Assembly (NCBI GenBank): GCA_004794655.1
Contig: SMMW01000020.1
Location: 1,283,001 to 1,347,000, forward strand
Source of the DNA: Marisa cornuarietis
Taxonomy: Eukaryota; Mollusca; Gastropoda; Architaenioglossa; Ampullariidae
Direction of reading: 5' to 3'
Length of the DNA: 64,000 bases
Position 1 is the stretch's first letter; each line of letters begins with the position of its first letter. Shown piece after piece: positions 40,601-52,681 of this stretch. Position numbers and translations under genes: made by a program. The notes beneath the pieces are model-generated. The model had not been told where the DNA came from. It worked only from the letters and a program-made list of their open reading frames with translations, and made no database searches.

Positions 40601-41440
40601 TAGCCCATGTCCATCAGGGTCATGTACCTGAGGAACACGAAAACCACAAGAAAATGACATCAAAAGCAAAGCACACATACAAGTTACTTTTACGTACTTT
40701 TTTTACACACACGCACGCACGCACTATCAGACAATATTTAAAATAAACTGCTATAGGGGCTTAGATATTAATGCTTGCATTTTCTCCTGAGGTTTTCGTC
40801 TATAGAAGTCAAAAAATAAATAAGTGATAAGTTAACATCCTGTCAGCACAGTCTTCCAAATCTCGTTGTGATAAGTATATTTCATAAACTCCATACACAA
40901 GACATCGTTACAACACACAAACCATCTCTCTTGATGTAAAATATATATATATATATATGCGCGCTCAAACAGAAAGCAAGCAAGAAAAATAAGACATTTA
41001 TTATGACACAAGGCTGTCATGTAAGCAGGATAAACGTTGTCAAAATCAAATTGTACGAGATGAAGTTTATCTCCCGACATTAACTCGTTATTTTTCATCC
41101 CTGTTTTTTCTAACGAAATGATGGAAATAAAAAGTCAACAATTATAAGAAGTAATGTTCATCTCTGACATTAACTCTTATTTTTCCTCTTTGTATACTCT
41201 TACAAAATGAAGAAATTCGGTTGCAGTGTGTTCTGTGGATTTTGAAAGAAACCTGCCGTGCATCGTCTCTCAACTACACGAGATCTAAAATTAAGGTCGA
41301 CTTTCGCCACGTTGACCCTGCAATAATTCTCAGTTCGGACCTTTAACCCACTAGGCAGTGTGTAATACTCACTTGTGGTGTCCTGTGGCTGCATTTTGTA
41401 GAAATTTTTTCAGTTTCTCGTAAGACTCGCCTGACTGCAT
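37656..41440 (-). CDS. Double MYND-type zinc finger protein, 356 aa
   Basis: Six exons join in phase on the minus strand: 41440-41373, 40627-40404, 39720-39638, 39477-39330, 38780-38498, 37920-37656 (TGA). Finger 1 has C37, C40, C49, C52, C58, C62, H70, C74; finger 2 has C124, C127, C137, C140, C146, C150, H158, C162. Both fit the MYND zinc pattern and both contain CSKTCQR, which suggests a duplicated domain. MYND fingers usually bind proline-rich peptides in partner proteins. Finger 2 is assembled only across the exon 3-exon 4 junction (C-K | A-C). The C-terminal ~195 residues (starting near KPSTDDCKMFDDFARH, including TYEYDLSVGGMAS and EFFVYESIGFMSEHV) form a domain I do not recognise. Start chosen as MQSGESYEKL. 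Three donors are weak or ambiguous (40403 GTGATG, 39329 GTTAGT, 38497 GTACCT), so shorter products are possible. Confidence 0.72.
38105..38287 (-). mobile_element. SINE family A, near-complete, in MYND intron 5
   Basis: It is the reverse complement of the element at 51457-51640: GGCGGTGCAATGGCGCAACG head, CCTGGGTTCAGCTCTTG B-box region, GGCATCTGTTT and GGCGTAAAACACC tail. Imperfect flanking AAACACATG/AAACACGTG may be a diverged target-site duplication. Confidence 0.85.
40184..40216 (-). other. Candidate 33-base microexon in MYND intron 2
   Basis: It is flanked by a good pyrimidine-rich acceptor (CTTCTTTCTGTTTACAG) and a GTAACT donor on the minus strand. Entered from exon 2 in the expected phase, it gives a stop after three codons, so inclusion would truncate the protein after finger 1. 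Confidence 0.3.
40381..40403 (-). other. Retained-intron stop giving a 104-aa single-MYND form
   Basis: If the weak donor after 40404 is not used, the frame reads on for seven residues and ends (GDECCLV, TAA at 40383-40381). The result is a complete 104-aa protein with finger 1 only. Whether this is the main or a minor transcript cannot be told from sequence. Confidence 0.45.
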
Positions 41441-42174
41441 GCTTGTGAACTACTCCGCAACGACAGTCGTCTGCCAACTGAGCGTGTGAACTGTCAGCCT
41501 CAGTCGCCTCCCTTGACTGCCTTCTTTGTGCAGAGTTGCCGCGCTTTGTCGCCCGGATGCTCGTGTTTCTGGCTTCTCACGAAATGTTGGTGCTAAGCTG
41601 CCTGACCAGAAGGGAAAACCCATAGATGCATTTTTAGAGAGCAGACCTCTTCTTTTAAAAGAAAGTTTTCACACGGGGAATGAGAAACTGAACTGAATGG
41701 CGGGAACGGCATTTTGAACGGACGAACGAATGAACGAATCTATTAATTTATTTTAATCGAACTTCATTACCTAAAGTCATATTCGGGGATATATGGAAAC
41801 ACGTCAAAGCTGGACTACGAATAAGAACTACTGATTATATAAAATGATATACTGGCAGTCCTTTTGAGAACGGACGCCAAAATGTTATGCATTTACAGCC
41901 GAATAAACTACAGTTATTACTGTTGTGATGTCTATGTGAGCTGATTTTCTTGTATGAATAACGGAAAGTGAGCTACCTGCAGCTCTTACTGGCACGGGTG
42001 TCTCTCTTAAAGTGGATATGGTCTGTCATGAGCACAGTTCACAAACATTTCACGATGAAGCAAAAAAAAAAAAAAAAAAAGAAAATGTGTCAAAGGTCAG
42101 GGGTCATGAGGTCGTCACATATTCAAGCAGCTAGTCTCGTGGTGAGACTATGCCTTGACCTTTATTTATTCACA

Positions 42175-42206
42175 CACGCACGCACGCACGCACGCACGCA
42201 CGCACA
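42175..42206. repeat. (GCAC)n microsatellite
   Basis: A CACG tetranucleotide tract abuts the left end of the dispersed repeat at 42207. Confidence 0.9.
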
Positions 42207-42864
42207 GACACTATCAAAATAAGAGCTTTTATTAAAAAAAATTACATGCAGCATATCTGTTAAACAACTGCTCCCTCTAAGCATACCAAGAAAACATTGC
42301 GAGTGAAGACGATATGGAGGTTTTTAATATGATATAAAAATATCTCAAAAAGAAGACACCGTGCTAATGGCAAGAATAATAAGAGAAAGATGGAGGAACA
42401 AGATTAAATGAAAACAAAAGTTCAAGAAAACACATCAATAAAGCAGATGCATGTCGAAGAGAAAATACTAGGATAAGTACGTTATTATACATTATTTGCA
42501 CTAACGGGGCCTTTTACTGTGAATATTGTCAGGTTTGAATTGAAGTGATGTCCTTTTTCTTTTTTTTTTTTTTTTTTTTTTGGTGTGATCATCTTGACTA
42601 ACTGAGCTCTTTACGAAGCTGGAAGTTGTTTCTGATTTTTATTACTGATGAAAAGAGCCATGTGGGTGGGGGTGGGGGGCAGAGAGGAAAACGTATTTTA
42701 AAGAAAGGGGAGATTATTTGGATAATAACATAATCGAATAGAAAGAGCTGGAACATATCGCACTACAGGAGTTTGCAAACTTTGTGGATCACTAGTGAGT
42801 GCCAAACTGTGGATGACTAGGTGAGTTGTTAACACGTGGTGATCACTAGGACAAGGCTAAAAGT
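42207..42864 (-). mobile_element. Dispersed ~0.65 kb repeat, copy 1
   Basis: It is collinear with 63190-63760. Shared blocks include AAACATTGCGAGTGAAGAC, TGACTAACTGAGCTCTTTA and AAGAAAGGGGAGATTATTTG. Both copies start next to a CA-rich microsatellite. Read on the minus strand the element ends AATAAAAGCTCTTAT followed by a TG-type repeat, which resembles a retroposon 3' end with microsatellite tail, so I assign minus orientation. No coding frame is evident. A long T run at about 42557-42582 interrupts this copy. Confidence 0.7.
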
Positions 42865-43445
42865 ACCATGCTGCTGACAACAGTGAGAAGGCACTGCTTC
42901 GGGAGTCATTGGGAGTACCTGCCTAGCCATCAGTCAATAACAGAAGCAAGAAAACTCTTCAAATGCTAAAGAACATTATTAATATGCTCCTATTTTTCTT
43001 AATACATTGAAATTATAAAGTAAATATTTATTTATGAATTTGAACTATGTATCATCGGTAAATTTTGAAAAGCTGTTAGTGTTATTATAATGGTCAAAAT
43101 CATTAATTACATACACCTGTACCCATTCATTTTCATCCACAGCTACAACTCGCAGGATTTCTCATTACCCCACCCCCAAGAAAGACACATGAGCATTAAA
43201 ATAGGTACACATTAGACATATTGGCGCTAGCAATACAGTTTATTGTATAAAGTAAAATATAGTATTATGTTGTATAATGAACCTGATCATTCATAAGCAG
43301 ACATTGTATTCATAGACACACGTATAGCTGCAGCTTCCTAGTGTGGGCATTCAAATCTAATAGCCAACCTAATTTCCTGATTCAGTTTATCCTGTACTTT
43401 TACAATCTCGGGTTGACGGCCACCTGGAAAGAAAACGAAACTGTC

Positions 43446-43487
<42 letters not shown>
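43446..43487. repeat. (AAT)n microsatellite
   Basis: About 13 AAT units; the Asn- and Leu-run frames across it are artefacts. Confidence 0.95.
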
Positions 43488-43488
<1 letters not shown>

Positions 43489-45716
43489 GCAGTGGCCTCC
43501 CCCTGGATTTTTTTTTGAAAGAAAATTGTTCCAGTTCCTCTCTTGCCTTGTTAACATAAGTTCTTTTTAATTTTATTGACTGCTTTTGTTCCATATATAC
43601 ATTTTATGCAAATGATATAATAGTAGCATCACTGCTTTTCTAAGGACTATACATAAATACACACACATTTTCCTAGGCTTAGTGTAGAAAGATTGGCAAA
43701 ATTTATAACAACGAAGTAATCTTTCTGTATTTTGTCTATTTAAAAGTGTTCAAACTGCAGCTGGCGTGGGAAAGGGACAGTCTTATTGCGAGCCATTCGA
43801 CCACTATACCCTCTACAAAAACAAATAAATAAGTACACTACTAGTACTAAGTACACTATACATGTTATTGTTACTGTTACCTGCTGTTTTGATGTCATTT
43901 ATTATCGTCGCTCAGCCCGGAGAGCACGACCCCTTGTGGATGCAATGCTTTACAATAAAAGCGGTCTTCTTCTTATTATTTATTCGTGCATGGCGCGCAT
44001 GCGTGGTGAGCAGTCGTTGGAGCCTGCTGGGCGGATGTTTGCGACTGGCAGCCAAGCTGAGTGTAGCACGAAATGTTTTGATGATAACACATCTTGAGGC
44101 CACCGAGCCCAGCTTGCAGGCTGGCTGTGCCATCCATCGTGGGCTGTGATGGAGGCCATTTTCTCTTCACAATCTGAGTGTTAACCACTGGCTCACTGGC
44201 TGATACATTATCCGGTACGATCGAATGCAATAATCGAATAGCTGCTGCCGCCGGGCACACGGGTAAGTGCTGCTGCAGACTGACCCATATATTCATTCAC
44301 CTACGACCCTCCACCTCCCCATTCCTTCATCTCCTCTCCTGCTGCCTTACCCGGCTTCCGCCACTCACGTGTGTGTGTATGTGTGCATGATAGTGCATGT
44401 ACACGAAAATGTTTTCCTTAGAGATCAAATTCCCCGAATCTTTGTTTTACCATTGCTGCGTAAATATTCTGTCCTTAAGGAAAACCACTGCTACCACTTG
44501 ATATCAGAGTTAATGAACAAAGGAAGCGAAGTGTGGATTACATTTTAAATAACAAAACCACGGTGTATCACCTGTATTTCACTGATTAGTTCTATAATTT
44601 AAAAAAAAATCGTTTCGTGTAACTTGGGACAGGCGCACGCCCCTTGTCCCCGACTTACAGCACTGCAAGCAGGAGATATATTATCTGCCTATTGCTCTTT
44701 TCCTCTTGAAAGGTCAAGGTGGGTTACCTAAGTAGCAGAGCCTGTCACAGACTGTGTTTCTTACTTATTTATTTGTACTACGTTGTACCCAGTTTCTGCA
44801 CGTGGCTGCTGCCATGGATTTACATCATGGATCTGTCAAGTATGTCCGTTATACTGATATCGTGTCGTGTCCATGGTCAGAACCGAACCTGTTAGTGTAG
44901 CAAGTCTGCGTTCGTCAACAGGTGAAAGGTGTGAGGGTGCGGTGGGGGACTGGTGCTCCAACCGCTCGCCTTGATTTCGGGTAGCGGTTAACGGTTGCAG
45001 CACAGAATCTTTGGTACGAAATTCAGCCTCAGTGTCCAACAGAATTTAGAGGGTCGCTGTTGTCTAAAAGTAGCTGACAGTGGGGTGAAAATAATTATGG
45101 GGTCGAGGTCTGTAGGTCGTTCTACCAGTTATCTTTCTCCAGCGTCTGTGTAGTGACAGCTGGCAGGCTCTACTTCGACCATGATCGTGAAAATTTCACT
45201 TTCTTATTGTTAATATTCTTAGTCCAACAGATGTATTACGGTGGCTTATTCAAAGGAGGTGGTAGTAGAAGGGGACTAGGTTGAAAAGCTGCATAGGGGC
45301 GTGACTGTAAGTGAATCTCTGTGAGTAAATTATGACAAAATAATATTTATTTCATAACAATCATATTAGCATGTAAAATCTCTACAGAATATCCCATGTA
45401 TTAATAATAATATTAATAGCAGCAGCTATGTTGGAACCAACGTGTGTGAATGATATCAGACTTCTGTCATCAGGGGTATGGGTGCAGAATTGTTAGAATG
45501 TGGGGGGAGGGGACAGAAGAAGGTGTTGAGAAGTAGAAAGGTTACGAAAATATTTCTGTGATAGGGTCGGCGAGCTGGCGCCATCAGTACCTAAATGTGT
45601 GAGAGGAAGTGGAGACTGTGTTGTGTGGCCGTAGAAAAAGTGCTATTCCCCTAAGATAAGTCATTATTATAATACAGTTGCCACACCGGCGCATTCAGCC
45701 CTGAGGGTGAGACTAG

Positions 45717-45903
45717 TCACACTTGCTGCGGATACTGTGTTGCAAATTCCTGGCCTGTGTTAGCGAGTGTCATATCCAAGAGTGAGGTAGGAAGACAATG
45801 CTTTGTGGTCAGGTATTTGACCCCATTGTAGTCTACACGCCAGTGACTCAGAGCGTGAGGATAGTAACCTATAACCTTGTCAGGAATTGTTTCTAGAAAC
45901 AAA
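45717..45903 (-). CDS. Candidate orphan terminal exon
   Basis: A minus-strand frame of about 60 codons (including YYPHALSHWRVDYNGVKYL and ending QYPQQV TGA) is preceded by a strong acceptor (CCCTTTGTTTCTAG). Composition looks protein-like, but I found no upstream partner exon and do not recognise the sequence. It may be a real last exon, a decayed gene piece or chance. Confidence 0.25.
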
Positions 45904-45938
45904 GGGACTATACTTTTGCAACCGGTCTTTTTTGCGGC

Positions 45939-45939
45939 G

Positions 45940-45970
<31 letters not shown>
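45939..45970. repeat. (GAT)n microsatellite
   Basis: Ten or so ATG/GAT units; the poly-Met start of the frame here is an artefact. Confidence 0.95.
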
Positions 45971-45971
<1 letters not shown>

Positions 45972-46233
45972 TCCATTTGTAATGTTATTGCTCTCTTCTT
46001 ATGTTTGGTGAGTAGTCTTCATCCAAACACTCAGACTGCCGACAGAGTTCGCTCTGTGTCGTGGAGTTTAACACGGACCTGTGAATACCAAGATGCACAT
46101 TGCGGCGCATCAGACGTCCAGACACTGGGGCATCCTGGCACAGATTCTCTAGTTTTCTTCACAGCTAATTTATTTAGAGCACCCTCTTTTTTTTTTAACA
46201 AGAATACACTTTCCGTTTTAGCAGTTCTTCTTA

Positions 46234-46450
46234 TCGGGGGAGCGATTAGCCGAGTGATTAGAACAGACACACGCGGCGGTTCGAGACCCGTGTAGCGCAG
46301 CACACTTGCCCTCAGTCAACCTATAGCTGGCAGCAATATATACCTGGCTCCTAAGAGGGTTGAGGAAGGTAAGGTAGGGAGGGAGAGGAAATGGGCCTAA
46401 CGTAAAGCTGGGCCCAAGAAAAGTGAGATCTCTGACACTTCACTAACTAA
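46234..46450 (+). mobile_element. tRNA-derived SINE (family B)
   Basis: The head reads GGGGAGCGATTAGCCGAGTG and, after about 20 bases, GCGGCGGTTCGAGACCCGTG, a clear A-box and B-box pair of a tRNA-like pol III promoter. A G/A-rich body follows (GGTTGAGGAAGGTAAGG). The 3' end is approximate. Confidence 0.75.
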
Positions 46451-47055
46451 CGACCTGAAAAAGATCACGGGACCTCCTGTACCTTTATTATTTTTACCTT
46501 GTAGTTTAAGGGTTAACGCCTGCAGAACACTGGTCATACTAGTATGTAGTGACTGTTGCAGATGGTTCACGTTTATGTGAACGTCCGTTGCCTTTTCCAC
46601 CATACCGATGGTCGCCCAACACATTTACTGCCACTTCACCTCTGCAGCCGACGACCGTTGCGATTTGAACACACGTGGAGAGTGAGAACGGCTGACTGCA
46701 GCTCTCTTGGCTTCTATTTATAATTCGTTCATTCCTGGCACATTCCAAGTACAGATGCACCCGCTGCCTTCACTTTAGTTCCTCAAAATATCTCGCGAAA
46801 CCATCTGAGGTTTGAACAGTGCTTCATGGCTTGTCGTCAACCTTGAACCCATATATACCACATCAAGAGATAGAAAGAGTGAAAAAAATGTATATTTATT
46901 TACATTTTAGGTGACGGCCAGAGTGTATCTGTATTTATTCATAACTGTATTGCGTACATCTGTCTTACTATAGCAAAGAAATTTCAAATCTTAATATTGT
47001 CGATTTCCTTACACCATCAATACTGTATTTGATATCCTTTTTTTTCTTTTCCTAG

Positions 47056-49751
47056 AGAAATCCTACAGGAAGTCGCATTCAGCAAATCGTGACTGAGATC
47101 TCGAGAAGGAAGTAACCGTCAAGATGTCTATACAACTGGTGAACACTTTGAACCGGTTCCTGAATCTTTACAGATCGTCCAACGACTCTCTTACAGAAGA
47201 GTAAGTGGTTCACTAGTGAACTTTTGTGATATGTCCGTGATACTGATATCGTGTGTACAGGTGATAATGTAATATGGTATCAAAAATCATAAATGTACCA
47301 TTAAAGCGTACTAGCTTCTTTATCTACATTTTATTTTCATGTAAACATTTATATTTCCGTAAAGTCTATATTTGCTGTTTACAGATGTGTCAGCAAAATC
47401 GATCATCAAGTCTTCTATCAGTTCACTCTTATACCAGCGGTATGATATTGTTACTGGCCTGGTCGTCGATTAGGCCAGCTGTCTGTCTGTCTGTCTGTCT
47501 GTCTCCAGATCTTAAAACCCATCCGAAAGTTAAAAGGTGGGGACTAAGCTATGTAAATAAAAGAACGGTTGCTCCTGCTTTTAAATCTTCATCAAACTGA
47601 TGATACGGAGGATACACACCACGCTAACAATTATTCCTTTTCTACTACCGTGTGACATCTCCCATCGGCTTGTTTCTAACCAGCACTGGTGTACCAAAAC
47701 CACCACTGAACAAGAAACATCACATGACTTACCCAACACAAATGTCATATTGACATCCATATAACTCTGTGAAGGCTGAATGCGCCCTCTGCTGCTGTCC
47801 TGCCACCCCATTCCATCAATGAATTTAATTGCCCAGTCACCACAGAACAAAATCCCAAACATATAAGGCAGTCAGAAAAATCTGATATTAAAAAGCTATG
47901 AAATAAGTTAATAGTTTGAGTAGTCTCCCCTGTAACATTCACGCCTCATTCTGCAGGTTCTCATCACCTTGTCGTTTGCCTTCACACGACAGCGGAGAAA
48001 CCTGTTGATGTCATGCCTGGGCGGACGACCAGGGCTCGTCTTGTGAGTATGCTCAGCTAGCAAAAGGAAAGAAAGAAGGAGAGAAATCTGTATTTCAAAT
48101 GATGATCTAGTAATGAGGCACAATCGTGACCAGGTTCCGTGGTATTTATCAAAGTCAATCTCTTTGTCGTTTCGTAAAGGGTAACAACGCTCAGCGAGAA
48201 TCGCTGGAAATAGAGCATCAAGTATCAGAAAGACATTTTACAGTGCTATTTTATGACGAAGAGGCACGAGAAATATTATATTAATTTATTTTCTTAATCA
48301 CATCTGGATTTGTCGAGAAAACAGGAAGTGACGAAAGGGTAGTATATCTAAAAATAGCGTCGTCAGCATGTGCTGAAGTCGACGAGAAAAGATGCAGTTC
48401 TCGGTAAAAGAAAACTGACGATGACACATTGTGCTGTTGCTGAATGTTCTCTTCGACACTCAGATGGAGTTAGTTTGTACTCATGAAGGAAATCCTACAG
48501 ATAATGACAGCAAACGCCAGTGGACTAACTTTGTTCAGAGATGTGTATATAATATATTTGTATAGATGTGTATATATGTGTATATAATATATGTGTATGT
48601 ATGTGTATATACAGGTCTTTCTTTTGTTCAAACGTGTCGTGCGAACTTCTCCCCACACCGTACTCAAGAATTTTCTCAAAACTGTTCAAAAGCGATTGTT
48701 ATCCAGTCACTTATACAGTACAGACAAGTCTTGGATTTTAATTAAAAGGAAGAGATCTTTCTACATCAGTGCCAGCTATACAAAAGCAAAAACTGTTAAA
48801 ACCAACTACGACTGCTGGTAAAAGGTTAAAGCAAAGATCAAACACCAGACATGCAACATCGAAGCTTTCTACACCATCTGGTCTACAAGTAACATCGCGA
48901 CACAGTGACAAACACATCATCAGTCGTGTCCTCATCCAGCACAATGGTAAAAACAACTGACAGTGTGAGGGCGCCATTGATGTGCTGGAAACAGCTAAAT
49001 CAGAGCTGAGGGTGACAAACGTATGTCAGCTCATGCAGAGGACACTATTTTTAGAAATACTGCCCTTTCGTCACTTCCTGTTTTCTCGACAAATCCCGAT
49101 GTGACTAAGAAACAAATTAATCTAATATTTCTCGTGCCTCTGTCACATAATAGCACCGGAATATATTTCTGTGATACTTCATGCTCTGTTCCAGCGATTT
49201 TCTCTGAGCACTCGTGTTCTCACCGTTTATAGGAGTGGATTCCTTCAAAAACGCAGTTACAACAAAGAAAAAGCCCCCGTCACACTGACGCACGCGCGCA
49301 CACATTCACACGCACTTCCACGTAAAACACTCGCCCATCCGCCTATGTTTTCCGCTCTCATTAAACAAAAAAACAAAATATCTGATTTGTCACACGTTCC
49401 CTTTCTCTTCCTTCTGTCCAGTCCCATGGACTCGCTGACCCGCTCGTCCAGGATCTCCTACGCATGCGCATTCGGAGCCACAGCCTTCCTCGCCTACGAC
49501 ATCGTCATGGAACAAAGACTCATCATCGACACACCCGTCGACAAGACTGCAAGATGTCAGTGAATTACAGGTTGCAAGCGGTAGATGATGTCTAGCGCAT
49601 ATTATGTTTGAAACAATTTCTGCAACACTTCTGGCTCGCGATTGAAAAAGGCTGTAGGATGGTAGGTTAGACTTTGTCAGGACCACCTGTCTCTTGAGTG
49701 TGCACACAGATGAATGTGTGCGTGCATCTTTTTACTCGTCTCATAACCAAG

Positions 49752-49806
<55 letters not shown>

Positions 49807-52641
49807 AGACAGAGGCAGTAGGACATGGACAGTACCACTAGCACGTGAATTTTCTGATGTGACATGTTGACTAAAGCGTGTTGTACCTGTTACCTGCCAG
49901 CATTTGCCGCCATCTTGTCGGTGCTGGTGTACGGGATGGTCTTCTTTCCTGTCTTCGCCTGCCTCGCTCTCAGCTCTGTCTTCGGCTTCGTGTTGGGGGC
50001 GCTGTACGTGTGGATGCTGCTGAGTGTACAGATCTTCAAACTGACTGAGTGCCAAACCACACCTGTGCGTTCCTTTGTAACTTGTAGCCTTGTAGTCGGT
50101 GCGCTTTTATGGTTAGAAGTATTTTGTCGGTAGTTTTACGTTTTTGAAAAAGTAGAAAATCTTCTTTTATGTTATTTGTTTTGTTATTTCCGATGGACAG
50201 AGCATTGCTTACAGTAATCAATACACTTTGCTTTAATTAATTCATCTTTAATATTAATAACAAACTAATCAATTCCACCTTAATTCCGCCGCAGCAAGGG
50301 AGATTACTGCTGGTCCTTCAGAGCTTACCCATCCTGCTGTGCCTCATATACCTCAGTGTGTCCATTCCTGTCCGGATTGTAATTTGTTTCCGCAATGGTC
50401 AGTTTTTTCATTGGAAACACGACTATGTCAACACAATGGAGGATATCAGGGAAAGTTACGCTGGCCATCATGTTTCCAAGCTCTTCAGAAAGCCGAGAGT
50501 CAAAAAGTGAGTCCTTTGCCAGTTAAAGCAAGTAAGAAGGTCAGGATTGAATTGACAACATTATGTCAAATAAATGGGTCATAAATGACTTTTTCAGCAA
50601 AATTATGTTTTGCATGAAAACGTGGAAAGAGAGAAGAACACGTGCACGACTGTCGATTGAGGATCTTGTGACTTGTAATCATTAGGTCTAGCAATAGGTA
50701 CCGAAGACAACCCTCTTGACATTTGGTTCGCATTCGTAAAAGGAGGCTAATAGTCTGGATTAGGGATAGGAATAAAGTATGGGTTTGGCGGTTAGTATAA
50801 GGGGTACAATGGTTTCTGTAAACAAGTCAAAAGTGTACTTTGACAGAATAATTGATAAAAACAATATATTCAGTGCGCATGCAAAAATATTTGACTTTTA
50901 ATTGGAAGTGGTATATCTTTGCTGATCATCACGCATTTGTGGTTTCATACAATTGTTTGTTGAGGGTTTTCAATCGTAAATTATCACAGACACGTACACA
51001 AGAATTTTCATCAATTAAAAATAAATGTTTTCCAACTAGGAACACGATCACGATTTCCCGATGAATAAAGACTATTGTGTTTTGCAGACCTGTGGAAGGG
51101 AGAAAGGCAGCGATGCAAGATGCAGCTAAGAGACTAGTCTATCGCTTTGTCTACCGCAAGAAAAAAGGTACTGGTAGCTGCATGCTTACATGTCCTTTCC
51201 TCAATTTAATGTATTTTTAGTGTGTTCTCGGTGTAAGTTCATGTATTCTTAATGTATGTCGGTGTATTCTTATAAGAATGGGACAAGTATGAATCAGGTA
51301 GTAGTAAGTCAAATGCTTTAATCACATTGATAGTATCTGTGAAATCTTTAAAGGTATATACTTTATGTGAGGAGATTAAACGTGCAGAAGTCGAAACTTT
51401 GATACTCTGCCTGCTTTATTTTACTTCTTAGATGACAAGCTAGCTTTATAACTGGCAGGGCGGTCCGGTGGTGCAACGGTTAGCGCCTGTCACCAACACA
51501 GTGAAGGTTGGCTGTCCTGGGTTCAGTTCTCGTCTCGGGCACGCTGTTCTTTTTCTGCAAGTGGCATCTGTTTGCTGGCTGCCTTGCCATGATATAGCCT
51601 TAGTTGCTGGCTCGGCGTAAAACACCAATTTAAAAAGAAATATAACTGGCTATGTTATATCGAGCTTTGTGGTTTCTACATGTCTTGTAAATTGTGCAAC
51701 TACATCACAGTTACATGTTACATGAACGCAGCACGATGTCATCTTCTGTAACCATTTTCCGTGTTGTACAAAAGGTTTGTGTATAAAGACTAGTACAAAA
51801 GTTTCACTTTAATGATGATAGATAAAATGTTTATCTTCACCTTAGTTGTATTAGTGACGACAAATTTCATTTAATTCTTTCTTTTTTTTCTCCAGGTTTC
51901 CGTTATCCAGCTCGAATGCTGTCTGTCATGTTGGTGGGTGTGATGGTGGTGTACATTGTGAGTGTCCAGTCGTTGTCGTTTAACTGCTGTACATATTTTA
52001 CGAGTTAGGTGAATAAAAAGTCAAATGACAAAATAACCGCAATCACATGTAATAATATTGTGAAGCAGAGCTACCGTTTTACACATAAAGAAGTACTCAC
52101 TGACATTGAATAAATAATAGCTGACTGCCGTTCAAAATGTCATGGATACTGACGAGCGGTGGATTAGGAGGCATTTGATAATATAAATTATATATACACA
52201 CAAAGATTGAAGCGGCTGATACAACAAAGTGGAATAACAACGCAATGCTTCTGTATTTTGTTCTGAGCTTGTGATTTGACTGCTAACATCATTGTGCTAA
52301 CATAACTGTGTTAACATCACTGTGCTAACATCACCGTGTTAACCTGAGCAAATGATTCACTAACTTAACAAAGTGCAGCTTCTTTGACAAACTGATCTTA
52401 CTCAGCTTAGTTGACATAATTATAATCTTTGTGCAGCTCGCGTTTCAGTTTGTGGTGGAGACATCGTCTGGAATGGCGGAACTGGAGGGAATGGTATCAA
52501 CTGTGTTCAGTGAGACGGAGAATGAGGATGAAGCTGACGACACAGAAGAAACCGTTCAGCTGCTATTGTACATACTGGAAGTGGTTAAAAGCAAGTACAT
52601 AGGCATTGGTTTGCGTATGTTCGTGTGTGCTGGTGCGCACG

Positions 52642-52681
<40 letters not shown>

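Larger units (their letters stand above)
41441..47055. other. Divergent intergenic region between the MYND and STRA6-like genes
   Basis: It holds the dispersed repeat, simple repeats and a SINE. A GC-richer patch near 44190-44265 ends in CACACGG|GTAAGTGC, a donor-like site that could end an untranslated first exon of the plus-strand STRA6-like gene; this is a guess. The rest shows no splice-supported coding sequence except the weak candidate at 45717. Confidence 0.45.

Noticed and set aside
43862..44149. Leu-rich frame starting MLLLLLP as a secreted or membrane protein, or the missing first STRA6 helix
   Set aside because: No fitting splice sites and no similarity to the expected N-terminal segment.
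44836..45039. Frame near 44940 as a gene or a further SINE
   Set aside because: Some tRNA-like blocks, but no second copy or clear ends; evidence too weak to list.
52585..52620. Alternative ends for STRA6-like exon 7 (GC donor after AAAA, or donor at GTACAT)
   Set aside because: GTATGT after 52614 is a far better donor and gives the expected inter-helix length and phase.
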